A stretch of 64,000 bases of DNA, from positions 250,483,187 through 250,547,186 of the forward strand of contig JAUMIR010000001.1 of the NCBI GenBank assembly GCA_030847615.1, written 5' to 3'. Position 1 is the stretch's first letter. Every line of letters begins with the position of its first letter. The notes beneath the pieces are model-generated. The model was not told the DNA's origin and ran no database searches. It was given only the letters and a program-made list of their open reading frames with translations. Positions 54,480 through 64,000 of this stretch are shown here, one piece after another. Source of the stretch: Gambelia wislizenii. Taxonomy: Eukaryota; Chordata; Lepidosauria; Squamata; Crotaphytidae. The position numbers were made by a program, and so were the translations under genes.

Positions 54480-55160
54480 ATTCAATAAATTGCTTTATTG
54501 ACATGGATTCATGTGTCAGGAACATAGGAAAAAGCCAAAACTGAGCACAGTCAAAGCAAACCCCCAGGTAAAAGCACACAGCATGAGAAAAGCATTTAAG
54601 GAGGATTTCTCATAGCACCTTGCACCTGGGAACACTGACCTTGAGCTGCTGTGGAGAGCAGTGTTCCCAAGCCAACCAGGCGGGCTGGCCTCTCTCCAAA
54701 ACTTTCAGGGGCCTAGGCAGGGAACCAGGCCTGAACCAACCCTATGTCAGGGTCCTCCATGAATTCTACTCCAATACCCAGAATTCAGTGATGAGCCTGG
54801 CAGAAACTTTGAATACACCTGATTTTCAAAGTTTTAAATTGGGAACCATAATCTATTGGTTAACTAGCAGAGGCACCTATGTTTAGAAATTCGGCAGTGT
54901 CTGGAACCTTTACCAGAAAGCATAATCCCTGGGAAAAGCCCGGCAAATGCTGTAACAGCCAGAATCGCAACATAGTTTCGAATGTGACTGTTTTAAATTA
55001 GAGTTGTAACCATTTTTTCCAATTGTGGAGAAAATATACCACTTGGCCCTACAGATTACTTGATATATTGATTTTTTTATGGACAAGTTGAATTGGAAAA
55101 TGGAGCTGGGACAGTTTTTGTTAACGTTAAAAAAAAGAACACAGAAACTTCATTATGCCA
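54480..55160. other. Spacer between SANT gene and transposase
   Basis: A minus-strand polyadenylation-like CAATAAAG is near 54485-54492. Just upstream on minus, a frame with one stop reads EFMEDPDIGLVQAWFPA, then ERPARLVGLGTLLSTAA (about 54770-54610). It might be a coding remnant, but I do not recognise it. Confidence 0.35.
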
Positions 55161-55237
55161 AGGGCTTTTATTATACAAAGAAGGATCAATATAACGGAAT
55201 GATTTAAGAAGTATAGGTACCAATGTTATTCCCCCCC

Positions 55238-56793
55238 TCAGTGATGTACCCGCCAGAAATATTCTTTTAAAGTGTTGCGCACAGCCTCCCCCCGGGCTTT
55301 CTCTGCAGCACTGTTATTAACCATTGGAGCTCCCAGCGTGTCAAGGACAAATCTCTGTAAACGCCAGTTTGGATCATCAAGGATAGTACCTTTGGTTTCA
55401 CAGATATTGTGGAGAATTACACATGCACAAATCACTGAACATACATTTTCCTCTGCAACTTCAATATAATATCTTAATGCCCTCCACCTTGATTTCAAGC
55501 GACCGAAGCACCTCTCCACCGTCAAACGAATACTGTTATGGTACCTATTGTACAGTCTCTGTTTAGCATTTGTTGTTCCTCTATAAGGTGTCAGCAGCCA
55601 ATTCCTAATTGGATATGCACCATCTACCAGTGTGTGTGGAACAATCTGCTGACCCATAATTGTTATGGTGGGATTTCCTGGCACAAATATCCCAGCCTCC
55701 ATAGTCTCGAAAAACCGGAGTTCCTTAACATTCGAGCGTCGTGATTCTTCCCGCTCCAACCGATCTCCACGTCAATAAAACCACCTCTGTGATCACAAGT
55801 ACCTTGCAGAAGAACACTGTACCTATTCTTCCTGTTGATAAATTCATCTCCCTGACGAACAAGGGGGGGGGATAATGTTAACATGGCATCCATCTAAACA
55901 AGCAATCACTTGTGGGTAAAACATTGCCGCGAATCCATCCATCACTTGTTGGTTAAAAAATAGGAAATAAAATTCAAAAATGTAGATGTCATATCATGCA
56001 AACACGAATATTTGATTAACCACATCAGAAAATGGTGAGAGTTTCAAATGCTGTTTATGCATGCAATTAGATTACAATAGCATACTACATGTCGAGTTTA
56101 ATATTTTAATACATTGGCATTACATTCAAGGTTTTTTGAACTAAACTTTAACAAAGAGATGCAACTACCTGTATTTTCATACACTAAAAGAGTTAAAAAA
56201 AAAACCTTTCTATGGTCTCCAAGGAAAACTGTCCACTTAAGAAGTAACTTTTCCATCATGAGGACGACCTCAACAAAAATCTTACACACCGTGGCTCTTC
56301 CGACACCAAATAACTGAGATACAGTCCCATAGGAGCAATGGTGGGTGAGAAGGAAAATGGCTATTGCGAATCTCTTCTCCACTGGGATGGCTTTCCTCAT
56401 GTTGGTATCCGACTTTGCAATCTCTGGACGGAGTATTTCCCCAGGACACATGAAAAGGAACCGTGGCATCCTGAAGTACAGTATCCATCGTTCGTCCGAC
56501 CAGATGTTCATCACAAATTTCTCCCATCACTCCTCCGTTGTTGGGTACACCCACCAATGTCGCAGCCGGTGATGTGGGCAAATATGCATCTGTACCTCGG
56601 GGGGATCGATGGCTGCGAAGTGCATACACTCTGGATGAAAGTAAGTCTATGCCATCAATTGTGAATGACAAAGGATCTGAAAAATTAGAAGCATCCTTCT
56701 TCTGTGTCTGGTGAGAGCCAATTTTTTCAGAGCTGCCAAAGAGCCCCTCAAGCAGGCAGTGGTAGCCAGAGCTGTAGATGTGCCCACCTCCAT
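55238..56793 (-). pseudogene. PIF/Harbinger DDE transposase
   Basis: Minus strand. After an N-terminal part (from about 56793, LRGSLAALKKLALTRHRRR), the helix-turn-helix region reads KAIPVEKRFAIAIFLL and YGTVSQLFGVGRATVCKI. A likely intron follows (donor CAG|GTAGTT at 56169, acceptor about 55943). The catalytic domain shows the first Asp in VIACLDGCH, the second in TLVDGAYPIRNWLLTP, and the Glu in RLTVERCFGRLKSRWRALRY, then CVILHNICE. So the DDE triad is intact in the text, but frameshifts at a G run (about 55863-55871), near 55760 and near 56490 break the frame. Such an enzyme cuts at the TIRs and pastes at a 3-bp target. AATAAA is present on minus near 55170. Confidence 0.88.
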
Positions 56794-57186
56794 GTTTCCA
56801 GAAATGGCTGGATGGGGAGAAAAGTTACTTAAAAACCACATGATGATGTCCTTCTTTGTTCAAAATGTACCTGATAGCTGCATCTGTGGTGGGAAGCTGA
56901 TCCGGAAACACGTAGTTCAAAATGTGAAAAAATGAGTAATCACATCCTTGATTGACAGCAAAAAAAAAAAATTAAAAAATCCCGGAACGCTACACATGTA
57001 AACAGAAAAATCACAGGATATAAGAGATTGGATTAAAAGAAAAAAATACAGGACCTGATGCCGTGTAAATATGAATCATGGGATCTTCCGGTATTTCCTA
57101 AAGAGGAACAAAAATCGTTTAAACAGTGCGGGACGAATATGGGATCAGGAAGTCCCGGTACGCCCCGTGAAAAAAATTACCATGTT

Positions 57187-57451
57187 AACTGGCACCCTGA
57201 TATCCACAGGGGTTCCTGGACTTATCATGGACACCAGAAACCCAGATAACAGCAAACCCTATTAAAGTAAAGGACATCCAGTAAAAACATACCATAGAGT
57301 TGCATTGGAGGACCTAGAAGATGCTTAGAGAGGATACATCTCTAGGCATTTTCCAGCACAACTCTATGGTATATGTCCCTATTTTGTGTCCCATGGATAA
57401 TTAAAACAGCGGATATTGGTTGGTCCATGGATATGGGGGGCCGACTGTATA
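57187..57451. mobile_element. Tc1/mariner (pogo-like) MITE
   Basis: CCCTGATATCCACAGGGGTT then CCTGG on the left, and CCATGGATATGGGGGGCC then GACTGTA on the right. The hairpin ATAGAGTTGCATTGGAGGAC to CCAGCACAACTCTATGG lies at about 57294-57372. Matches 530-857. Starts within 60 bases of the Harbinger right end. Confidence 0.7.
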
Positions 57452-57454
57452 CTA

Positions 57455-59415
57455 TATACAGATGAATACTATATTAATTTTTATGGAAGTATGCTCATTT
57501 TACATGCTATATACTACACACTGAGATGTGGTGAAAGGAGGCTGACACCCACTGCTGGTTCCCCACTGTGTGTTGGACATTACACATAAAGCATTGTTAC
57601 TATCTGAGTTGAATGAATATTTGACTACTTTTAAGTATAAAGATCCAGAGTCATTATAGAAACTTAAATCGAACATGTTTGAAAGAGGTACACATTTGAA
57701 ATCTAAAGATGAGCATTACTGTTCTCTCACTTTCTCAAAACATTTCAAACCTGGCTGTCCAGAGGTGTTCATGGGCACACACGCATGTGCACTCTGCTTC
57801 TTTCAAGATCTTGGTTCAAAATTTGTGCTAAGCAGGAGCTATCCATCACATTGAGAGACAAGACCTCGGAGGTGAACAACTGGCCCCTGAGGGATAGACT
57901 CAAGACCCCGAAAAAAAAGCTATCTTCCATTTCTAACTGAATGCCTTCTCTGAACCCATTTCTTCAGCGGTGAAGCCCTGGGACATGCATATACACTGCA
58001 ATTCACAGACAGAGAGGAGTGTTTATCTGGATATCTCTCCCCAGCTTGTCACACTGTTATTCAATTATTGACACTTCACTAACCAAGTATGACCAATGGT
58101 TCAGTATTATGGAGAGGGCGGTCCATAAAAGGTCAAGTCAAGGGGAATCTGTCACAGTCTTTTATTATTTTCTAGATGCCTCATGTGGAGACTTTCAAAA
58201 GGAAGAAAAGTACATGTTTCTTCTCTATGGAAAGCTCTGTTATCTCCATGTTATAGAATCACATTTCTTTATCTCCACCGGCTTGTTTGTTAATGAAGGG
58301 GAGGGATGATAAAAGAGGCTGGTTGTAGTACTGACACATATGGGCATATAATAGAAACAGTGTGCTCTGTGACGTGTTACCTCAAAGCATCTCTAGGAAG
58401 CTGATAATGAGGCTACATTTAACCAAGAAATGATGATTCATTCTTGTTAATTTCTGCATGTAGCAAAAGCAGGGTCATTCTTAATAATTTTGGAGGGTTG
58501 TGGTGGTTTGTGTTTATCCAAGGGAAGCACCATGTTGTCTTTATACTGTAGTTGGTGAGCAATCCCATTGTTACTGTGATGTACCTTTGCATTCACGGGC
58601 AAAACTTGTGAATAGCTGTCAATATTGCTATTTTTCCAGTATTGATGAGTATGCAATAATTCAGTCCTATAAAATGATATTATTATGTGAGTGAACATTC
58701 CTCTCTCTTTTCCTCTCTCCATTCCCAACGAGAAAACATACTTCAACTTCCAGTGGAGAGTGTGAAGAGGTCCTCCATGACACCCTTTTAATGAACCATT
58801 GCCTTTTTTGGGGTACTTTTTTTTTGTTTAATTGTTAATTTCTTTGTTTGTTTAATTGAAATGGTGTCTTCTCACAATAACAGCTGAAACTGCATTCTTG
58901 CAAAATCACAGAAGGAGGAGAAAACATTTTTTTAAAGGCACATGTATGGGCCATCTTGAAGCAACAATGCAGCGCTATTCCAACATAATGAGAAAACGAG
59001 TGTTACAATAGCGTGAGATTCAATCCCGTTCTTAAACTGCTAGTAGATGGTGATGCAATATTCTGTTAGTGGTAGCATTGCACAATTACAGCAAAGGGCG
59101 AAAATGAATGTAATAATGCTGCTATGTTTCTGGTTTCTTCTACTGTGGCATTACAGTGTTTGTACATGCTCGTGGAATAATGTCCTTACTGAGGGACCTG
59201 CAAATCCTACCATCCTTGCTCCCACTGTCTTATGGTGCAATGCTCCACTGGGTGATCCTTCTTCTTGCCTATTCACAAGGAACTCTGGGACTTGTAGTTT
59301 TTGGCAAGATATGCCATATCAATAGAGAAAAAAAAATCCTCTGTAGGGAAACCAGATTGGAGAGGGATGTTGTCATGAGTTGGGAAACAAAGGATCAGCT
59401 AGCAAGGCTCCCCCA
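57455..59415. other. No gene recognised
   Basis: A/T-rich sequence with no motif-bearing frame. 59270-59320 shows AACTCTGGGACTTGTAGTTT, a fragment of the 'AAATCCCAGGA' MITE type. Confidence 0.45.
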
Positions 59416-59419
59416 GCCA

Positions 59420-59537
59420 GCCAAATTGGGGGTGGTGGTGGTCTTATCCAGCGAATATATGCCTAAGCCTAGATTTTTGGCTGGAAATTGGGGTGGTGGT
59501 GGTCTTATACGCCCAGTCATCTTATACGCTGGAATAT
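59420..59537. mobile_element. Mariner-like MITE, partial
   Basis: The right end is complementary to CCGTATATTCCAGCGTATAA then GATGAC, as in 13672-14311. GGTGGTGGTGGTCTTAT occurs twice inside. The left end is not clear. Confidence 0.55.
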
Positions 59538-59539
59538 AC

Positions 59540-59940
59540 GGTAATCTCGCAAGAAGTTGCTTGCATGGGAAATTCAAAAAACAAAACAAAATAAACACAC
59601 AAAAAGCTTTAAAAAGCACATAAACACACTAAAAAAGTCCCAAGTAAACTGGGGAGGGTAATAAAAAATATGTTACCTGCCTGGATGTTGGGATCTCACC
59701 TGGAAGTGTTCTGGCTGGACTGGCCATTGACACTGCATTCATGTGAGTACAATTTCATACACTGGCAATGCCAGCACCAAATTGCAATGGGGGATCCATT
59801 GACAGCTTGAGCTGTCAATAAAATACAACAGGTTTTTGCCAGTACATAAATGCGGAAGGGCGACATTGTCTGCTACACGTGCCCTTTTATGTTTATGTGG
59901 CGTTGTTATGATGCCATATTTGATGTGTCTGATAATGTCC
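59540..59940 (-). mobile_element. MITE family B, end-truncated
   Basis: Minus orientation: the terminus ..GTGTCTGATAATGTCC followed by TTA, the complement of TTTTATTGACAGCTCAAGC, GGCATTGCCAGTG, and GAAGTGTTCTGGCTGG, TTTTTGAATTTCCCATGC. Same order as 10040-10435. Confidence 0.6.
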
Positions 59941-60120
59941 TTAGTCTCCTTAGCCTCTGTCAGAAAGCCACTGTTGGCAGGAATCAAAATACAAGAACAA
60001 GGCTTAAGCATGGAGGAGAGAGAAATTAGGGCACTTTAGCAGGATCTATAAGTCTAAGGGCCTAGCTACATTGAGAAATATAGCAGTTTGACACCACTTT
60101 ATCCACCATAGTTTATCTCA

Positions 60121-60670
60121 TATGTTTATCTTAGGTCAATGTAACCTAACCTAACCTATTCACAGTACAGGATATTCAGATTATTACTAATACAGTAATG
60201 TTTTTGCAGGAGGAGGGTTACAAGCCCCCCCCCAATGATGGGCCCCCTACAGCTGCAGGTGCTACAGGGCCCTTAAACTGGCCCTGATTAATAGATGAAA
60301 CAGCCTCATTCAAAAAATGCTCTCTGCCACAGTGATTTAGTGAATATTGCTGAAGAGCAGATGCTCATTATGACAGCTATTCCCATAGCCACACTCTTAA
60401 GGAAAATCTGAAAATGAAGGCCTGTGTGCTGAGCAACATCAACAAAGCAATTTCCTCTTCACCATGAGCTGGTCGGTTATAAAGCTAATGGTTCTTAACA
60501 GGGCCAGTTTAAAGCAACAGTGGCGTCAGCATTTGCAGGGGGCTCCATCATTTTTGGGGCCCCCATTGTAACCCTCCTCCTGCAAAAATATTATTAGTAA
60601 TAATCTGAATATCCTGTACTGTGAATAGCTTAGGTTGAGTTAGGTTACATTGACCTGAGATAAACATATG
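60121..60670. repeat. Long inverted duplication (arms about 170 bp)
   Basis: Arm 60121-60286 and arm 60499-60670 are inverted copies. Both contain GTCAATGTAACCTAAC, TTCACAGTACAGGATATTCA, TTTTTGCAGGAGGAGGGTTA and TTAAACTGGCCCTG. About 210 unrelated bases separate them. I do not recognise the repeat. Confidence 0.8.
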
Positions 60671-60674
60671 GGGC

Positions 60675-61070
60675 CCCCAAAATAAAGCATTGCAGCCCCC
60701 CCCCCCAAATTCCTTAAACTGGTCCTGTGTTCTTAATTCCACATGCAAGGACAAGCAAACCACAATGCATTTGGCCTAAATCCAACTAGAATAGAACGTA
60801 TTCAATCAGCTGCTGAATGCTAAGCCAAGACAGAAAAAAATCCCATTGATACAATGGGTCTACTCTGGCTGGGATTAGCAATTGGAGGTACCATAGTTCA
60901 CAGCATCATAACAGCGATTGCTCACAACAATATACAGTCTTACTGTTGGGGAAATTCCTCTCCCCTCCACCCCCCTTGCAGTTACTTTGGGGAATGCAGC
61001 TAAGAGAAGGGAGGAAGTCTGGAGGGAAGATGCCAATGATGTTTTCTTGATGCTTAAAAAAAGTCACAGT
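60675..61070. other. No gene recognised
   Basis: C run at about 60694-60707; otherwise unremarkable. Confidence 0.45.
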
Positions 61071-61074
61071 CTTA

Positions 61075-61604
61075 GGACTTTATCAGACACAGAAAATACA
61101 GCACCATAAGGATGCCACATAACCACGAAAGGGCGTGTGGGTCATACGACGTCGCCTTTTCGCAGTTATGAAGAGCCCAAACCTATACCTTTTAATTGAC
61201 ATCTTAAGCCATCAATAGATTTCTGTGCTGCTTTTTTCCTGGCATTGCTGGCGTTCGAAACCTCTATCCCTTTAAATCTCGGACTTACCCCAACAATGGC
61301 TGGACTGGTGCGAACACTTCTGGGTTAGATCAGGACATCCAGTTAAGTGATGAACTTTTCATGGAGGTTTTTTAGTGTGTGTGTGTGTGTGCTTGGTGTG
61401 ACTTTTTGACATGTATTTTTATTTTTGAATTTTCTGCATGATGAAATTGTGTGGGATTTCAAAAGAGAAAGTGACCTCTTTATTGCCAGAGGGGCCTTTG
61501 ATAGGAAAGGAGGTAAGTTTGGGGGGAATGTTCTTTGCTGGCAGAAAAATTGATTTTTTTATGCCGGCAAAAGAATGTTTTAACAGGGACATCTGATAAA
61601 GACC
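61075..61604 (+). mobile_element. MITE family B, complete
   Basis: Starts GGACTTTATCAGACAC and ends GACATCTGATAAAGACC, with TTA on both sides (61072-61074 and 61605-61607). Inside: a GC-rich stem-loop part, TTTTAATTGACATC, GGCATTGCTGGCG, ACACTTCTGGGTTAGATC, a GT tract (61377-61391), and GCAAAAGAATGTTTTAAC near the right end. Parallel to 17485-18044. Confidence 0.85.
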
Positions 61605-61609
61605 TTAGC

Positions 61610-62630
61610 ATCACTACCCCACTGCTCAGATAGTGCCCTGGCAAAACACCCACTGAACTGATTGTATAGTTATTCTGCAGGTTCATACAGAATCAGGCCT
61701 CTCCTTACAATTATCCACAGTCACTCCACAGGTCACTCCATAGAAATGAAGGAGCTGCGGATCTTCCTCCATGTTCAGAGATGCTGTGAAATTGTAAAGC
61801 CTGCCCTAAATGGCTCTAAAACAGTTGAAAACTTTAAAATTAAACTGAGGCTATCATACTATGAGCACATCAGATGTGAAGGCCTGGAGAAAAAAAAATG
61901 GAAATATTAGAGTGGGTGGGTTCTGAAGCCATTTCCCCCCAGAAGCCTTTTTTTCCCTAGAAAAATGGAGGAGATTATGGAATCTTTTCTTTTATAATGA
62001 TGAATAAAATGTTTAAGAAAAGATGTTCATATAGTTACAGCCCCCAAAATCATTTCTAAAAACTACATAAAAGGAAGAGTTTTATATTATATAAGACGAT
62101 GTACAGTAACAGATCACTATACTGTCATTTCTGTTCTTGATTTCTTTTTCTCAGTTCATTTTATGGAAATAAGTGCATTATGTCTGTGTAACACTATGGA
62201 GACTAGTGGAAACAAAATATTTTTCTCTGTTTTACTAATGTTAATGTTTTGTTTAATCCTTATTGGATTTTTTTCCCCTGCTCCTCAAACTGGCAAAACC
62301 AAAGGGGTTCCTTAAAGTTTAGCTGTTTCTTGCAGTTCGGGATGATTTCTAGCAAAAGTAACTTTAAAAAAAATCCATTTACAGTTATATTCTGAATAAA
62401 CTATACTTTTAATATATAAGACTTGATAATTTTATGCTAAACATTATATATAATGAATTGCATGTTCCTAAGATAACAAAATAACTTTCAATCGGTAAAA
62501 GGGGAGGAAGGTTAGTATTTAATTTTTTTCAGTTTTACCAAAAATTGCTATATTTTTCTCAGTAAAATCCGGGTGGGGGGAGGTTAAATCCCCACTGTGG
62601 CTTCAATATTTCTGAAAAAATTGCATCTCT
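61610..62630. other. No clear gene
   Basis: 61830-61895 encodes a short LRLSYYEHIR phrase like the BovB C-terminus and may belong with 62636-62870. The rest is A/T-rich and unremarkable. Confidence 0.4.
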
Positions 62631-62635
62631 AATCA

Positions 62636-62870
62636 TGAGACAACATGATTTGTTGGAAAAGATGACAATGCTGGGAAAAGTGGGCGGCCCTAGGAGAAGA
62701 GGAAGAGAGCATTATAGGTGAATTGACTCAACCAAGGAAGCCACAGCCCTGAGTTTGCAAGACCTCAGCAGGACAGTTGAAGACCCAGGTTCTTGGAAGG
62801 CTCTCATTCATAGAGTTGCCATAAGCTGAAGCAGATGTGATGGCAGCTCACAGCAAGAGCAGCCCTGCCC
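62636..62870 (+). pseudogene. BovB/RTE-like LINE 3' fragment
   Basis: The plus strand reads LLEKMTMLGKVGGPRRRGRE, then after a stop DSTKEATALSLQDLSRTV and GSWKALIHRVA, the end of an RTE-type ORF2, followed by a short 3' UTR (CACAGCAAGAGCAGCC). Inactive remnant. Confidence 0.6.
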
Positions 62871-63084
62871 CCAACACCTCAGGGCTGAGATGGCTCAGTC
62901 GCAGAGGCGGGAGCTGGTAGTGTGTGTGTGCGCATGCGCGAGCGCACACATGCATAATCTTCCTTGCCTTTGCAGCCCATGTGGAGGAGGTTTTCTGTTG
63001 AAGGGTAGGGGGTGGTGGTCTTTCTATTTCTTTGCTGACCCACTGGGGAGGTAAAGGATTCAGTTATTACTATTTCTTCTTCTT

Positions 63085-63260
63085 TTCTGTAGATGGGAAA
63101 CTCTGGACTGCCACCAAAGATGATGATGCTATCAGTGTACATGGCATTTTACAAGTAAAGGAACAAAACAAACAAACAAACAAGCAAACAAACAAAAACA
63201 ACCCAAAACAAAACAAAAAAACCAAAAAAAGCCAGCCCTGTCAAAGATGTACAGTCTAAC
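63085..63260. repeat. Interspersed repeat with (CAAA)n tract
   Basis: ATCAGTGTACATGGCATTTT then ACAAGTAAAGGAACAAA matches the repeat at 16185-16255. A (CAAA)n/(CAAAA)n tract fills 63163-63225. Confidence 0.75.
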
Positions 63261-63264
63261 ACAC

Positions 63265-64000
63265 ACATACACACACGGGAAGGAAGCAGTAATAAAAATA
63301 TAAAACTATGCAATCCAATTGTTAAACAGATTATCCAATACCAAAGCCTGGAAATTTCTGTGCTTTTCTTTTTATTCCTTGGGTGGTCATTTTACATTTT
63401 CCCTACCCAAGTATGGATGAGTCCAAACAGAGAAGTGGGGAGGGAGAAAGCTCACATGCTCAAGCATAAAGTGGGGTATGTGAATATTGCACAGCATTGT
63501 CTATTGCTTTGTGTAGGGACAAAAAAAGCTCTGATGGTACTTAACATCTGCCTACATGAAAATGACATTTATCTAGGAAAGTTATCAGAGAGAACCCAAC
63601 ACAAGGTTAGAGTTATAATTATTAAAATAAGTGTCAAATGTCCTGCTGTTCAAAGCAGCAGGAAGCTCTCCTGCTACAGTGCATGATTCTGATCCTGTTT
63701 CTACATAGAGAAAACCTGCTTCAGCTCCATTAATTCTGGTGTTAATACAATTGGGAGCCAGTCTACAAGGACAAAAAGACAAGAAGTGACAGCACAATAA
63801 ACCAATAAGCAAAGGGCCTGATTAAAAAAGCAAGAGGGAAAGAGAGAGGGATGGTGACTCTGGCGAAGTGGAAAAGAAAGAAAAAAGATATCCAAAGGGA
63901 GCCAAAGGGAGGGAGAGAAGATTAGTAACATATGGCAGGTATCAATTATTTACCATATATGTACAGTTAAAAAAAACTCAGTCCCCCCTTGGGAATGAAC
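63265..64000. other. No gene recognised
   Basis: A/T-rich sequence. The 108-codon frame at 63360-63686 has no motif. The end is rich in A/G (63825-63920). Confidence 0.45.

Larger units (their letters stand above)
50644..57129. mobile_element. PIF/Harbinger DNA transposon, three gene-like units, decayed
   Basis: Proposed ends are GTGCTGTTTACACGAT (50644-50659) and the inverse of GCACTGTTTAAACGAT (57114-57129), 13 of 16 matching. Further CTGTTTACA-like copies sit close to each end (50738, 50876, 56996, 57061). Inside are a Myb/SANT-type gene (plus), a second SANT-type gene (minus) and a DDE transposase (minus). All have apparent introns and AATAAA signals, and all are broken or doubtful as genes. 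Harbinger transposons normally need a transposase and a Myb-like partner. A CR1 tip interrupts the left end at about 50664-50715. The flanking duplication is not clear, so the exact ends are tentative. Confidence 0.75.

Noticed and set aside
60140..60160. CCTAACCTAACC as telomere-like repeat
   Set aside because: Only two units, and the same phrase recurs in the other arm of an inverted repeat, so it belongs to that repeat.
1..64000. CRISPR arrays, operons, bacterial promoters or ribosome sites
   Set aside because: The repeat content is vertebrate; no regularly spaced direct repeats of CRISPR type exist.

Overview
The window looks like non-genic DNA from a squamate reptile, most likely a lizard. 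This rests on the repeat mix: SINEs with a 5S-rRNA-like head and a shared LINE-type tail (as in the 5S-Sauria family), tRNA-derived SINEs, a BovB/RTE fragment, many CR1 3' ends with the CATAGAAT tail, an L2 element, and abundant short inverted-repeat DNA transposons including PIF/Harbinger. I found no multi-exon host gene, rRNA or tRNA gene. The only host-type protein is an intronless, open cytochrome c retrocopy at 15.5-15.8 kb (minus strand), with a poly(A) tract and 18-bp target-site duplications.

Layout. 0-9 kb: a foldback element cut by the window start, a Tc1/mariner-like MITE, 5S- and tRNA-type SINEs, and a MITE split by a 1.4-kb LINE. 9-20 kb: several MITE families, a mariner-like MITE holding a copia-type gag fragment, the cytochrome c retrocopy, and a SINE split by a MITE. 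20-32 kb: SINEs, foldback elements, LTR-like sequence with a nested LINE, and a 2.8-kb degraded L2. 32-45 kb: split SINEs and MITEs, more foldback elements, CR1 fragments, and a GC-rich minisatellite inside a mariner-like MITE. 45-50.6 kb: BovB, CR1, SINEs, microsatellites. 50.6-57.1 kb: a decayed PIF/Harbinger transposon with three gene-like units: a Myb/SANT protein on plus, a second SANT protein on minus, and a DDE transposase on minus. 57-64 kb: more MITEs, a long inverted duplication and a second BovB-like fragment.

Two themes stand out. First, six long foldback elements and four related asymmetric elements share the terminal motif GGACTTTATCAGA and a central A/T-rich hairpin, while their stem arms differ. 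Most are flanked by 3-bp duplications, which suggests one transposition system carrying variable palindromic cargo. Second, the Harbinger element appears to carry two different SANT proteins as well as the transposase, and it has repeats of a CTGTTTACA-like motif at both ends. Everything was read by eye from the sequence; family names rest on motif recognition, not searches.
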